12,760 nt of DNA from an uncultured Johnsonella sp. Its GTDB lineage: Bacteria > Bacillota > Clostridia > Lachnospirales > Lachnospiraceae. The notes beneath the pieces were generated by a model. That model did not search any database and was not told the origin of the DNA. It was given only the letters and a program-made list of their open reading frames with translations. The translations under genes were made by a program, and so were the position numbers. Each line of letters begins with the position of its first letter. Positions within the stretch are counted from its first letter, which is position 1. Where the stretch lies: assembly GCA_937927235.1 (NCBI GenBank), contig CALBCM010000023.1, positions 1 through 12,760 on the forward strand, in the 5' to 3' direction. Below are positions 1 through 7,143 of the stretch, in pieces.

Positions 1-55
1 ACTAATCTTGGCAATCATATATGAGAGCCAGTGCCAACGTTTACTTTACAGTAAC
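1..55. repeat. Left copy of 55-bp inverted terminal repeat
   Basis: These 55 bases are the exact reverse complement of the last 55 bases of the window (12706-12760). The match ends at base 56, where G faces C. Inside the repeat are TTGGCA (8-13) pairing with TGCCAA (32-37), a perfect 10-bp palindrome TCATATATGA (15-24) and a near-palindrome TTACTTTACAGTAA (41-54). The sequence lies outside any gene. Its position at the very edge and its length, equal to a common assembly k-mer (55), suggest the edge of a longer dispersed repeat that continues beyond the window in both directions. A genuine element terminus cannot be excluded. Confidence 0.9.
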
Positions 56-64
56 GCGAAGCGG

Positions 65-110
65 TTGTAAAAGAATTATAATTGATTAATACTATAGCAT
101 GAGTTAAACT
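65..110 (+). promoter_or_regulatory. Possible weak promoter region upstream of mtnN
   Basis: The AT-rich stretch before mtnN holds several partial promoter matches and no clear winner. TTGATT (82-87) is followed after 17 bp by TAAACT (105-110), each 4 of 6 to consensus. TTGTAA (65-70) pairs with TACTAT (90-95) at a long 19-bp spacing. A perfect TATAAT at 77-82 has no matching -35 element. A start in this region is likely because only the terminal repeat lies upstream, but which hexamers are used is a guess. Confidence 0.3.
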
Positions 111-164
111 ATATAAGTATTAATAAAAATGATATAAAATATATATAAGGAGCAGCAGAGCTAT

Positions 165-863
165 ATGATAGGCATTATAGGGGCGATGGAAGAAGAAATA
201 GTGAAAATTCGTACTGTTATGGAAACGACGGAAAGTTCTGAAATTGCAGGAATGATTTTTTATCAAGGAAAGCTTTATAATAAAGAACTGGTACTTGTAA
301 ACTGTGGAATAGGAAAAGTAAATGCGGCAGTCTGCACTCAAATTCTGATAAGTGTTTACAAGGCTGAACTTATTATAAATACAGGAATAGCGGGTGGACT
401 TACCTCAGATATAAATATAGGAGATATAGTTATATCAAGCGACGCGGTGCAGCATGATGTTGATGCCACCGGCTTCGGATATAGCTTGGGACAGATTCCG
501 CGAATGGATACTTTTGAATTTAAAGCGGATAAATATCTTGCTGAGCTCGCCTGTCAATGCTGTCAGGAGGTTAACCCTGATATTTCAGCTTATATCGGAA
601 GAATTGCTACAGGAGATATATTTGTATCTGACGGAAAGATTAAGAAAAGGATAAGGCAGGAATTTAATGCTTACTGTGTCGAGATGGAGGGAGGGGCGAT
701 AGCTCAGACCGCTTATCTTAATAAGGTACCCTTTGTGATAATAAGAGCCTTGTCTGATAAGGCGGATGCATCGGCAGATACGGACTATACCGCCTTTGAA
801 GCGAAAGCTATCAGACATTGCAGCAGACTGACCCTTGAGGTTATAAAGCAGCTTAATTCCTAA
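165..863 (+). CDS. mtnN: 5'-methylthioadenosine/S-adenosylhomocysteine nucleosidase
   Basis: The 232-residue protein matches the full length of bacterial MTA/SAH nucleosidase (Pfs/MtnN). This cytosolic enzyme cleaves adenine from methylthioadenosine and S-adenosylhomocysteine, feeding methionine salvage and removing inhibitory by-products of SAM use; its SRH product is the precursor of autoinducer-2. Visible signatures are the N-terminal GIIGAMEEE with the catalytic Glu (E11, equivalent to E. coli E12), the INTGIAGG loop (71-78), the VEMEGG motif with E175 (E. coli E174) and RALSD with the catalytic Asp D198 (E. coli D197). The ATG at 165 is preceded by AAGGAG at 147-152, 12 nt away. No luxS lies nearby. 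pgi follows after 76 nt on the same strand but has a good promoter of its own, so co-transcription is uncertain. Function is confident. Confidence 0.95.
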   Translation: MIGIIGAMEEEIVKIRTVMETTESSEIAGMIFYQGKLYNKELVLVNCGIGKVNAAVCTQILISVYKAELIINTGIAGGLTSDINIGDIVISSDAVQHDVDATGFGYSLGQIPRMDTFEFKADKYLAELACQCCQEVNPDISAYIGRIATGDIFVSDGKIKKRIRQEFNAYCVEMEGGAIAQTAYLNKVPFVIIRALSDKADASADTDYTAFEAKAIRHCSRLTLEVIKQLNS

Positions 864-897
864 GTTTATCAAGAATCTTTTATAAGCCGGAGTATTA

Positions 898-906
898 TGA
901 TATAAT
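898..906 (+). promoter_or_regulatory. Extended -10 promoter for pgi
   Basis: TGATATAAT at 898-906 is a perfect extended -10 element (TGn followed by TATAAT) in the 76-nt gap between mtnN and pgi. The -35 region about 17 bp upstream is T-rich and poor, which extended -10 promoters tolerate. Transcription would begin near 913 and give a short leader of about 27 nt before the pgi start at 940. Confidence 0.5.
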
Positions 907-939
907 AAAAAAAATGATAGATTAACGGAGGTATCCAAG

Positions 940-2292
940 ATGGGAAAGTCACTTATATTTGATTACTCAAAAACGGCTATGTTTGTATCAGAAAATGAAA
1001 TCTCAAACTTTAAGCCGGCAGCACAAACCGCATTGAAGACACTTTTAGAAAAATCCGGCTCAGGAAGTGATTACCTCGGCTGGTTAGACCTGCCCGTCAA
1101 TTATGACAGAGAAGAATTTGAGAAAATTAAACAGGCGGCAAAAAAAATACACTCTGATTCGGAGGTATTGCTTGTGATAGGCATAGGAGGCTCCTATCTT
1201 GGTGCAAGAGCAGCAGTTGAATTTCTTTCACATAGCTTTTATAACCTGCTTGAAGCTGATAAAAGAAAATATCCGCAGATTATATTTTGCGGCAATTCAT
1301 TATCTTCAAGATATCTTGCAGATATTAAAGACTATCTTCAAGGCAAGGATTTTTCTGTAAATGTTATCTCAAAATCGGGAACCACTACAGAGCCCGCGAT
1401 AGCTTTCAGAATATTTAAAGAGCTGTTAATAGAAAGATATGGAAAAAAAGAAGCTGTAACAAGAATATATGCCACTACAGATAAAAATAAGGGAGCACTG
1501 AAACAGCTTGCGGATGATGAGGGCTATACAGCTTTTACAGTACCTGATGATATCGGCGGAAGATTTTCAGTGCTTACTGCGGTAGGGCTTTTGCCTATAG
1601 CTGCTGCCGGAATTAACATTTCAAAGCTGCTCGAAGGTGCCGCTGCAATGAGGGAGAGATTGCTTAAGAGCCCATACGAAGAAAATCCGGCTTTGCTTTA
1701 TGCTTCAGTCAGAAATATTTTGCTTAGGAAAGGTAAGTCTATAGAGATTATAGCAAATTATGAACCCGGTCTGCACAGCTTATCAGAGTGGTGGAAGCAG
1801 CTTTTTGGAGAAAGCGAAGGAAAGGACCAAAAGGGTATATTTCCTGCTGCAGTAGATTTAACTACGGATCTTCATTCTATGGGTCAGTATATACAGGATG
1901 GAGCAAGAAACTTGTTTGAAACGGTAATTTCTATAGATAAAACTCAGTCAGAGCTTTTGATGAAGGAAGAAGAAAAAGATATTGACGGAATGAATTATCT
2001 GGCAGGAAAGAGCGTGGATTTTATAAATAAGTCGGCGATGTCAGGCACCGTGCTTGCACATACTGATGGAGGTGTTCCGGTACTTGTAATAAATGTGCCT
2101 GAACAGGATGAGCATTCTCTCGGAGAGCTGTTTTACTTTTTTGAGTTTGCCTGTGGAATAAGCGGATATATCCTTGGAGTAAATCCGTTTAATCAGCCGG
2201 GAGTGGAAAGCTATAAAAGGAATATGTTCGCTCTCTTAGGAAAACCCGGGTATGAAAGGGAAAGAGAGCAGCTTTTAAAAAGACTTTCATAA
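940..2292 (+). CDS. pgi: Glucose-6-phosphate isomerase
   Basis: Interconverts glucose-6-phosphate and fructose-6-phosphate in the cytosol (glycolysis and gluconeogenesis). At 450 residues it fits the short bacillar/clostridial form (about 445-450) rather than the roughly 550-residue E. coli form. The sugar-phosphate-binding SIS folds are marked by GIGGSYLGARAA (81-92) and SKSGTTTEP (144-152). Family signature 1, DDIGGRFSVLTAVG, is at 203-216. Signature 2 runs from about 409 to 426 and ends GVESYK with the catalytic lysine K426. E291 in FGESEGK is the expected catalytic glutamate, and H312 in LHSMGQ the ring-opening histidine region. The ATG at 940 has GGAGG at 927-931, 8 nt upstream. glcK, which supplies its substrate, lies 2.5 kb downstream on the same strand. 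Confidence 0.97.
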   Translation: MGKSLIFDYSKTAMFVSENEISNFKPAAQTALKTLLEKSGSGSDYLGWLDLPVNYDREEFEKIKQAAKKIHSDSEVLLVIGIGGSYLGARAAVEFLSHSFYNLLEADKRKYPQIIFCGNSLSSRYLADIKDYLQGKDFSVNVISKSGTTTEPAIAFRIFKELLIERYGKKEAVTRIYATTDKNKGALKQLADDEGYTAFTVPDDIGGRFSVLTAVGLLPIAAAGINISKLLEGAAAMRERLLKSPYEENPALLYASVRNILLRKGKSIEIIANYEPGLHSLSEWWKQLFGESEGKDQKGIFPAAVDLTTDLHSMGQYIQDGARNLFETVISIDKTQSELLMKEEEKDIDGMNYLAGKSVDFINKSAMSGTVLAHTDGGVPVLVINVPEQDEHSLGELFYFFEFACGISGYILGVNPFNQPGVESYKRNMFALLGKPGYEREREQLLKRLS

Positions 2293-2323
2293 ACAATCGG
2301 CAAAGCGGGTTATATCCCTATAT

Positions 2324-2378
2324 AGGCAGCCCCCTGCTTTAAAAGCACAGAGCCTTAAATAAAGAGGGGGATCTGCCT
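2324..2378 (+). other. Imperfect inverted repeat (possible RNA structure) between pgi and the next gene
   Basis: AGGCAGCCCCCT at 2324-2335 pairs with AGGGGGATCTGCCT at 2365-2378: a 12-bp GC-rich stem with a 2-nt bulge. The 29-nt loop contains a small hairpin of its own, TGCTTT paired with AAAGCA (2335-2347). No T-run follows, so this is not a canonical intrinsic terminator. It could partly attenuate read-through from pgi or stabilise the 5' end of the downstream message. No known riboswitch was recognised. Confidence 0.45.
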
Positions 2379-2412
2379 GCTGCAGTACAGTGAGCGAAAG
2401 GAGAGATTTTAA

Positions 2413-3507
2413 ATGCCACAGCCTATAAGTGATTATAAACTTTTTTTTGCAAATGCAAGGCAGGCGGTTGAGGAACTTGATGAGCTTATCTTTGAAGAAA
2501 AACAACTGACGGAAGAAGCAAAAGATATAGGTGCCGATATAGAATATGAGCAGAAGCTGTGTGAGGATACTATAGCCTCAGATATAGAAAAAAACAGAAA
2601 TAATATATGCAGACAGTATGACGATATTATAAAAAAACAAAAGGCTGATTTTAAAAAAGTCAGTGCGGAGCGTGAAAAAGCTAAGAATCAGGGGATAAAG
2701 GACAGAATAAGCGAAGAAACTGCAGATTTAAGAGCTGAAAATCGGAATCTGCAGGTTATGATCAGAGAAATGTTTGTAAGTAATAAAGTACCGGAGTTTT
2801 GCAATACAGATATTTACTACAGCTTATATTTTCCGAATAAATTTACCGATTATCTTATTATAGTCACAGCGGCACTTATCTCTTTTGCTGTACTGCCGGC
2901 AATAATATATTTTTTGCTTCCGGATAAAGCAATACATAATTTAATTATAATAGTGCTTGCAGATATAATTATATTCGGCGGAGGCTATCTTATTACTGCC
3001 AACCTTACAATGGTTAAAAATTTAAGTATACTTAAAGATGCGGCAATCCTTAGAAATGATATAGATGAAAATATAAAAAGAATCAGAGTAATCGCTAAGA
3101 GCATTGTGAATGATAATGACGAAAAAAAATATGATCTCGCAAATTTTGATGATGAATTAGCTCATATAGAGCGGGACTTACAAGAAACTAACAGAGAACG
3201 CAAGGAAGCACTGAATTCCTTTGATAAAGTCAAGCAAAATATAATTATAGATGAAATAAATGCAAGGTTTCAGCCTGAGATAGACAGATTGAATAAATTA
3301 TATGCAGATACAGAGGAAGAACTGAGAGTGCTCAGAGCTAAGCTTGAAGAAAAACAAAAATATCTTGAAGAAAATTTTGAAGTATATCTCGGTGCGGAAT
3401 TTTTAGATGTGGAAAAGATAGATATATTAGATGAGATAATGGATAAGTCACTTGTTATAAACCTTGATGAAGCTATAGAAGAATATAAAAATCAGATGGA
3501 AGAATAG
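2413..3507 (+). CDS. Membrane protein of unknown function: two transmembrane helices flanked by coiled coils
   Basis: I do not recognise a named family in this 364-residue protein. Residues 10-120 are highly charged, rich in Glu, Lys, Asp and Arg, and predicted helical coiled coil. Two hydrophobic helices follow at about 146-169 and 175-197, separated by a very short turn (PDKA), so both ends probably lie in the cytoplasm. Residues 205-320 form a second long coiled coil, followed by an acidic C-terminal tail. There is no signal peptide, enzyme motif or nucleotide-binding loop. The layout suggests a membrane-anchored scaffold or organiser. The ATG at 2413 has AAAGGAG at 2397-2403, 9 nt upstream. 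The next gene begins 3 nt after its stop, so the two products very likely work together. Confidence 0.8.
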   Translation: MPQPISDYKLFFANARQAVEELDELIFEEKQLTEEAKDIGADIEYEQKLCEDTIASDIEKNRNNICRQYDDIIKKQKADFKKVSAEREKAKNQGIKDRISEETADLRAENRNLQVMIREMFVSNKVPEFCNTDIYYSLYFPNKFTDYLIIVTAALISFAVLPAIIYFLLPDKAIHNLIIIVLADIIIFGGGYLITANLTMVKNLSILKDAAILRNDIDENIKRIRVIAKSIVNDNDEKKYDLANFDDELAHIERDLQETNRERKEALNSFDKVKQNIIIDEINARFQPEIDRLNKLYADTEEELRVLRAKLEEKQKYLEENFEVYLGAEFLDVEKIDILDEIMDKSLVINLDEAIEEYKNQMEE

Positions 3508-3510
3508 TTT

Positions 3511-4743
3511 ATGTCAGATTTTGAAAAGAGGGAATTTAGAAAAAATCTATTAAAAAAGAATATAATTGACACCAGAAAGGATGAGGGGCACAAGAAAAAA
3601 AATCCTCGGCAATATGATAAGAGAAGACTTTTGCTGCTTCTTTTAATACCGTTTTTTTTATTTGCACTTTACCTGGCATGGAAATTATATATAAGATATG
3701 CCAAATATACTAATTATACTGTTGTTTCCGAAATTGACATAACAAAAGGCAGTGTTGTAGGATATGCCGCCTTTGAAGACGGGATTCTCAAATATTCAAA
3801 AGACGGAGTAATGTTTTTGGATAAAAAAGGCAGAGAGGTGTGGATAGAAAGCTACGAGATGAAATCTCCTATTATAAGTGTCAATGGAAATTATGCAGCT
3901 GTTGCTGATAAGCAGGGCAGCAGAATCTGTATATTTGATAAAAACAAAAAAATTGGTGAAGCAAAGACTGTACTTCCTATTAACAGAATTGCTTTATCAG
4001 CTAAAGGCGTGAGTGCGGTAATTATGGAGGGAAGCAGCAGCTCGAAAATAGGATATTTTAAAAAAAGTGGTGAAAACCTTGATATATCTGTTGAAACCGT
4101 TTTAAAGGGTGACGGCTATCCTGTAGATATATCACTTTCTCCGGATGGAACTCAGCTAATAGCGGCTTTTCAGTACATAGATGGTGCGGACATGAGAGGC
4201 AGAGTGGTATTTTATGATTTTTCCGAAAAGGGAAAAAGCGTAAAAAACAGAGTTGTAGGCGGTGTTGATGAGCCCTTTGCAAACAGTCTTATAGCCAAGG
4301 TCCAGTTTATAAATAACACTTATTCCTATGCTGTGGCGGATACTGGAATCTATTTTTTTTCTTCAAAAAATCTGCTTTCTCCTGAGCTTATAAAACAGGA
4401 GGTATTTGATGCACAAATAATGAGTATATGCAGGAGCAGGGACAAGGTTGCACTCATAATTAAAAATCGTACAGGTGAATTTTCAAATAAACTGCTGGTA
4501 TTTAAGGCATCAGGTGAAAAGATTTTAGAAAAAGAGTTTGATTACGATTATAAGCATTTTGACATGGATGAAGGATATGTATTTTTATATAACGATAATT
4601 CTGCTTTAATTTATAATATGTCAGGAGTCGAAAAATATAGGGGAAAGCTTGATTTTAAGGTAGTTAAATGCTTTAAGGGAAGCGGCTCCAATGAATTTGT
4701 GTTTATAGGAGCTGCTCAGATAAAAACCATAAGACTGAAGTAA
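3511..4743 (+). CDS. Membrane-anchored beta-propeller-like protein (DUF5711-like)
   Basis: The 410-residue protein has a strongly basic N-terminus (1-38), one hydrophobic helix (about 39-59), then about 350 residues rich in short beta strands. By the positive-inside rule this large domain lies outside the membrane. The strand pattern repeats roughly every 40-50 residues with G-x-[YV]-x-A-[VL] and D-K-x-G turns; LSPDGTQL (209-216) resembles WD40/PD40 blades, which points to a beta-propeller. From memory the overall pattern matches DUF5711, found in Lachnospiraceae-type Firmicutes and lacking a known function; a profile search is needed to confirm this. No catalytic motif is visible. The start lies 3 nt after the preceding stop, with a weak ribosome site (GGAAGA, 3498-3503), so translation is probably coupled to the coiled-coil partner. 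glcK follows after 45 nt. Confidence 0.8.
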   Translation: MSDFEKREFRKNLLKKNIIDTRKDEGHKKKNPRQYDKRRLLLLLLIPFFLFALYLAWKLYIRYAKYTNYTVVSEIDITKGSVVGYAAFEDGILKYSKDGVMFLDKKGREVWIESYEMKSPIISVNGNYAAVADKQGSRICIFDKNKKIGEAKTVLPINRIALSAKGVSAVIMEGSSSSKIGYFKKSGENLDISVETVLKGDGYPVDISLSPDGTQLIAAFQYIDGADMRGRVVFYDFSEKGKSVKNRVVGGVDEPFANSLIAKVQFINNTYSYAVADTGIYFFSSKNLLSPELIKQEVFDAQIMSICRSRDKVALIIKNRTGEFSNKLLVFKASGEKILEKEFDYDYKHFDMDEGYVFLYNDNSALIYNMSGVEKYRGKLDFKVVKCFKGSGSNEFVFIGAAQIKTIRLK

Positions 4744-4788
4744 CAAACAGCCTTACAGCTATAAAATATATGAACAGGGAGAATAAGT

Positions 4789-5757
4789 ATGGAAAAAATA
4801 TGCATAGGAGTTGATATAGGCGGTACAAGTATAAAAATGGGAATATTTGATATACAGGGGATACTTATAAAAAGATGGGAGATTAAAACTTCAAAAGAAA
4901 ATAACTCCGCAGCTGTTATAAATGAGATTGCAGCTTCAATTCAGACCGCACTTTCTGAATATTCCTATACATTAGAGGACTGTCTTGGAATAGGGCTTGG
5001 TGTTCCCGGACCCGTGCTTCCCAGCGGATATGTCGAGGTCTGTGTAAATCTTGGATGGAGAGATAAATACCCTGCAAGAGAATTGTCACAAATCCTTGGA
5101 GGTATTCCTGTAGGGCTTGGCAATGATGCAAATATAGCGGCACTGGGAGAGATGTGGCAGGGGGGTGCCAAAGGATGCAGCGACGTTGTGCTTATTACGC
5201 TTGGCACAGGCGTAGGAGGCGGAGTTGTCCTGGATGGAAGGATAGTGGAGGGCAGGCATGGCATTGCCGGGGAGATAGGTCATCTGCATGTGCTGGATGA
5301 TGAAAATGAATACTGCAACTGCGGCTGCCGGGGTTGTCTGGAGCAGATTGCAAGTGCAACAGGTATAGTACGTGAAGCAAAAAAAGTGCTTGCGGCAGAC
5401 AATCTGCCCTCATTACTGAGAAATTATGGAGAATCAATAAGTGCTAAGGAGGTTTTGGACTGTGCCAAAGAGGGCGATGCAGCAGCACTTAGAGTTATGA
5501 AAAAGGTATGCAGATATCTCGGGATAGCTATGTCACATATTGCGTATACTGTTGACCCTGATGTATTTGTTATAGGAGGAGGAGTGTCAAAGGCAGGTGA
5601 GTTTTTACTTGGGCTTATAAATAATGAGTATGAAAAATATGTAAAGCTTTCAGTAAACAAGCCTAAGATAGTGCTTGCCACACTTGGCAATGATGCCGGA
5701 ATCTATGGTGCTGCCAAGCTGGTATTTGGTATTACTTCGACTGCCTCAGCCGTTTAA
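4789..5757 (+). CDS. glcK: Glucokinase, ROK family
   Basis: Phosphorylates glucose with ATP to glucose-6-phosphate in the cytosol, the substrate of the nearby Pgi. The 322-residue length fits clostridial/bacillar GlcK. The N-terminal phosphate-binding loop is GVDIGGTSIK (7-16). GNDANIAALGE (111-121) contains the catalytic base D113. The ROK signature spans LGTGVGGGVV (138-147) to GEIGH (161-165), and the zinc site is H165 with C176, C178 and C183 in the CNCGCRGCLE motif (CxCGxxGCxE). VIGGGVS (261-267) is the C-terminal adenosine-side motif. There is no N-terminal helix-turn-helix, so this is a kinase and not a ROK repressor. Glucose is the best substrate guess, but other hexoses are possible within ROK. 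The ATG at 4789 has AGGGAG at 4776-4781, 7 nt upstream. Its 3' end overlaps the convergent tadA by 26 bp. Confidence 0.92.
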   Translation: MEKICIGVDIGGTSIKMGIFDIQGILIKRWEIKTSKENNSAAVINEIAASIQTALSEYSYTLEDCLGIGLGVPGPVLPSGYVEVCVNLGWRDKYPARELSQILGGIPVGLGNDANIAALGEMWQGGAKGCSDVVLITLGTGVGGGVVLDGRIVEGRHGIAGEIGHLHVLDDENEYCNCGCRGCLEQIASATGIVREAKKVLAADNLPSLLRNYGESISAKEVLDCAKEGDAAALRVMKKVCRYLGIAMSHIAYTVDPDVFVIGGGVSKAGEFLLGLINNEYEKYVKLSVNKPKIVLATLGNDAGIYGAAKLVFGITSTASAV

Positions 5758-6193
5758 AAAAGTCTTTCATAAGCAGGGAGCATTCATCATGTATGCTCCC
5801 CTGCATATAATTTACTTCAACTTTATGATTAAACTTATCTATGTGGAAAAGGTCTATTACAGAGCCTGCACAGCCTGCCTTAGGATTTTTGCAGCCTATA
5901 AAGACTTTGGGCATCCTTGCCTGTACTATTGCACCTGCACACATAGGGCATGGCTCAAGAGTAACATACATAGTGCAATTTTCAAGCCTCCAGTCGCCGA
6001 TTTTTTTGCAGGCTTTTTTTATTGCATTAATTTCTGCATGAGATAGAGTAGATTTATCTGTAACTCTGCGGTTATAGCCTCTGGCAATTATCTTGTTTTC
6101 ATATACTATTACACAGCCTATCGGAACCTCGTTGATAGAGAAGGCCTTTACAGCCTGCTTAAGCGCTTCATGCATAAATTTTTCATCAGTCAT
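5732..6193 (-). CDS. tadA: tRNA-specific adenosine deaminase
   Basis: Zinc enzyme that deaminates the wobble adenosine (A34) of tRNA-Arg(ACG) to inosine, an essential decoding step in most bacteria. At 153 residues it is full length. The cytidine/deoxycytidylate deaminase fold is shown by HAE at 52-54 (H52 zinc ligand, E54 proton shuttle) and PCPMC at 81-85 (C82 and C85 zinc ligands). NEVPIGCVIV (21-30) and the NR pair after GY (39-42) are typical of TadA and less so of free-base deaminases; guanine or cytosine deaminase is the alternative but less likely. The start is supported by a GGAGG ribosome site at 6204-6208 (- strand), about 10 nt before the ATG at 6193. The gene has a strong promoter and stands alone, convergent with glcK. 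Confidence 0.93.
   Translation of the reverse strand: MTDEKFMHEALKQAVKAFSINEVPIGCVIVYENKIIARGYNRRVTDKSTLSHAEINAIKKACKKIGDWRLENCTMYVTLEPCPMCAGAIVQARMPKVFIGCKNPKAGCAGSVIDLFHIDKFNHKVEVNYMQGSIHDECSLLMKDFFKRLRQSK
5773..5804 (+). terminator. Hairpin downstream of glcK, inside the 3' part of tadA
   Basis: GCAGGGAGCAT (5773-5783) pairs with ATGCTCCCCTGC (5793-5804) across a 9-nt loop, with one bulged C. It begins 15 nt after the glcK stop and is followed by an AT-rich but mixed stretch, not a pure T-run. It could terminate glcK transcription although it lies within the tadA coding sequence on the opposite strand. On that strand a T6 run appears only about 10 nt after the hairpin. Confidence 0.35.
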
Positions 6194-6272
6194 GTATATT
6201 TTACCTCCGCGGTAGGTTTTAAAGTCCGGCTAAATGTCCAATACGATAATTTGCAGGAACAAAGCAGGATAA

Positions 6273-6300
6273 ATTATAGCATATAGCCTGTGATTTACAA
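6273..6300 (-). promoter_or_regulatory. tadA promoter
   Basis: Reading the - strand, TTGTAA (6295-6300) is followed by a 16-bp spacer and a perfect TATAAT (6273-6278). The spacer ends in TGC, which makes an extended -10 element. The expected start is near 6266, giving a leader of about 70 nt before tadA. This is one of the two best promoter matches in the window. Confidence 0.65.
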
Positions 6301-6346
6301 TAATTAATTCTTAATACAAAATTCATTATGATAAAACAGCTAAAGG

Positions 6347-6355
6347 TGATATACT
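6347..6355 (+). promoter_or_regulatory. Extended -10 promoter for the two-component operon
   Basis: TGATATACT at 6347-6355 is an extended -10 (TGn plus TATACT, 5 of 6). The -35 region (near 6326-6332) is poor. The inferred start is around 6362, leaving a leader of about 70 nt before the regulator gene at 6435. It is divergent from the tadA promoter, about 50 bp away. No clear direct-repeat site for the regulator was seen nearby, so autoregulation cannot be argued from sequence. Confidence 0.45.
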
Positions 6356-6434
6356 TTGATAGGTAAAATACATAATGCAGGCTATTTTAGAATTATTATA
6401 AATAAACTATTAAAAAGAAAGGAAATATTAAAGT

Positions 6435-7130
6435 ATGCAGAAAATTTTAGTTTGTGATGATGATAAAGAAATAGTAGAAGCCATTGATATATATCTGTCC
6501 GGAGAAGGCTTTGAAGTTATAGGGGTGTATGACGGATATGAGGCCTTAAAGGTCCTTGAAGAAACTAAGGTTGATTTGCTTATAGTGGATGTGATGATGC
6601 CGGGACTTGACGGTATAAGGACGACCTTAAAAGTAAGAGAGCGCAGCTCCATACCCATCATAATTTTGTCGGCTAAATCTGAGGACACTGATAAGATACT
6701 TGGACTGAATATAGGTGCGGATGATTATCTGACCAAGCCGTTTAATCCGCTTGAGCTGGTCGCCAGAGTGAAAAGCCATATAAGGCGTTATACCAAGCTT
6801 GGAAATCTCGGTCTTCAGTCTGAAATGAATGTATTTAGATGCGGGGATCTTGAAATAAATGATGATACTAAGGAGGTAAGCGTAGCAGGCGAAATTATCA
6901 AGTTTACTCCGATAGAGTATAATATATTGCTTTTGCTGATAAAAAATGCCGGCAAGGTGTTTTCTATAGACGAGATTTATGCACAGATTTGGAATGAGGA
7001 AGCCATAGGGGCAGATAATACTGTAGCGGTGCATATAAGGCATATCAGAGAAAAAATAGAAATCAATCCGAAAGAGCCGAGGTATCTTAAGGTCGTCTGG
7101 GGAGTGGGCTATAAAATAGAAAAAATGTAG
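6435..7130 (+). CDS. OmpR/PhoB-family response regulator
   Basis: Cytosolic DNA-binding regulator of 231 residues, paired with the sensor kinase that follows after 13 nt. The receiver domain (about 1-118) has the acidic pocket CDDD (7-10), phosphoacceptor D52 in IVDVMMPGLDG, S79 in ILSAKS and K101 in the LTKPFNP motif, so it should be phosphorylated normally. The winged-helix domain (about 135-230) shows FTPIEYNILLLL (157-168), the recognition-helix region NTVAVHIRHIREKI (195-208) and the terminal RYLKVVWGVGYKI hairpin. The best match from memory is the VanR-like subgroup of clostridia. The ATG at 6435 has AAAGGAAA at 6418-6425, 9 nt upstream. Targets are unknown; the ADP-ribosylglycohydrolase at the end of the operon is the only non-regulatory gene tied to it. 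Confidence 0.93.
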   Translation: MQKILVCDDDKEIVEAIDIYLSGEGFEVIGVYDGYEALKVLEETKVDLLIVDVMMPGLDGIRTTLKVRERSSIPIIILSAKSEDTDKILGLNIGADDYLTKPFNPLELVARVKSHIRRYTKLGNLGLQSEMNVFRCGDLEINDDTKEVSVAGEIIKFTPIEYNILLLLIKNAGKVFSIDEIYAQIWNEEAIGADNTVAVHIRHIREKIEINPKEPRYLKVVWGVGYKIEKM

Positions 7131-7143
7131 GTGATGTAAAGCG

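Noticed and set aside
5675..6046. Frame of 123 codons on the + strand across the glcK end and tadA
   Set aside because: It overlaps two well-supported genes and its product is the antisense reading of tadA, with no plausible ribosome site.
6194..6220. Hairpin hiding the tadA ribosome site (ACCT pairing with AGGT on the - strand)
   Set aside because: A stem of only 4 bp is expected by chance, and there is no sign of a sensing domain in the short leader.
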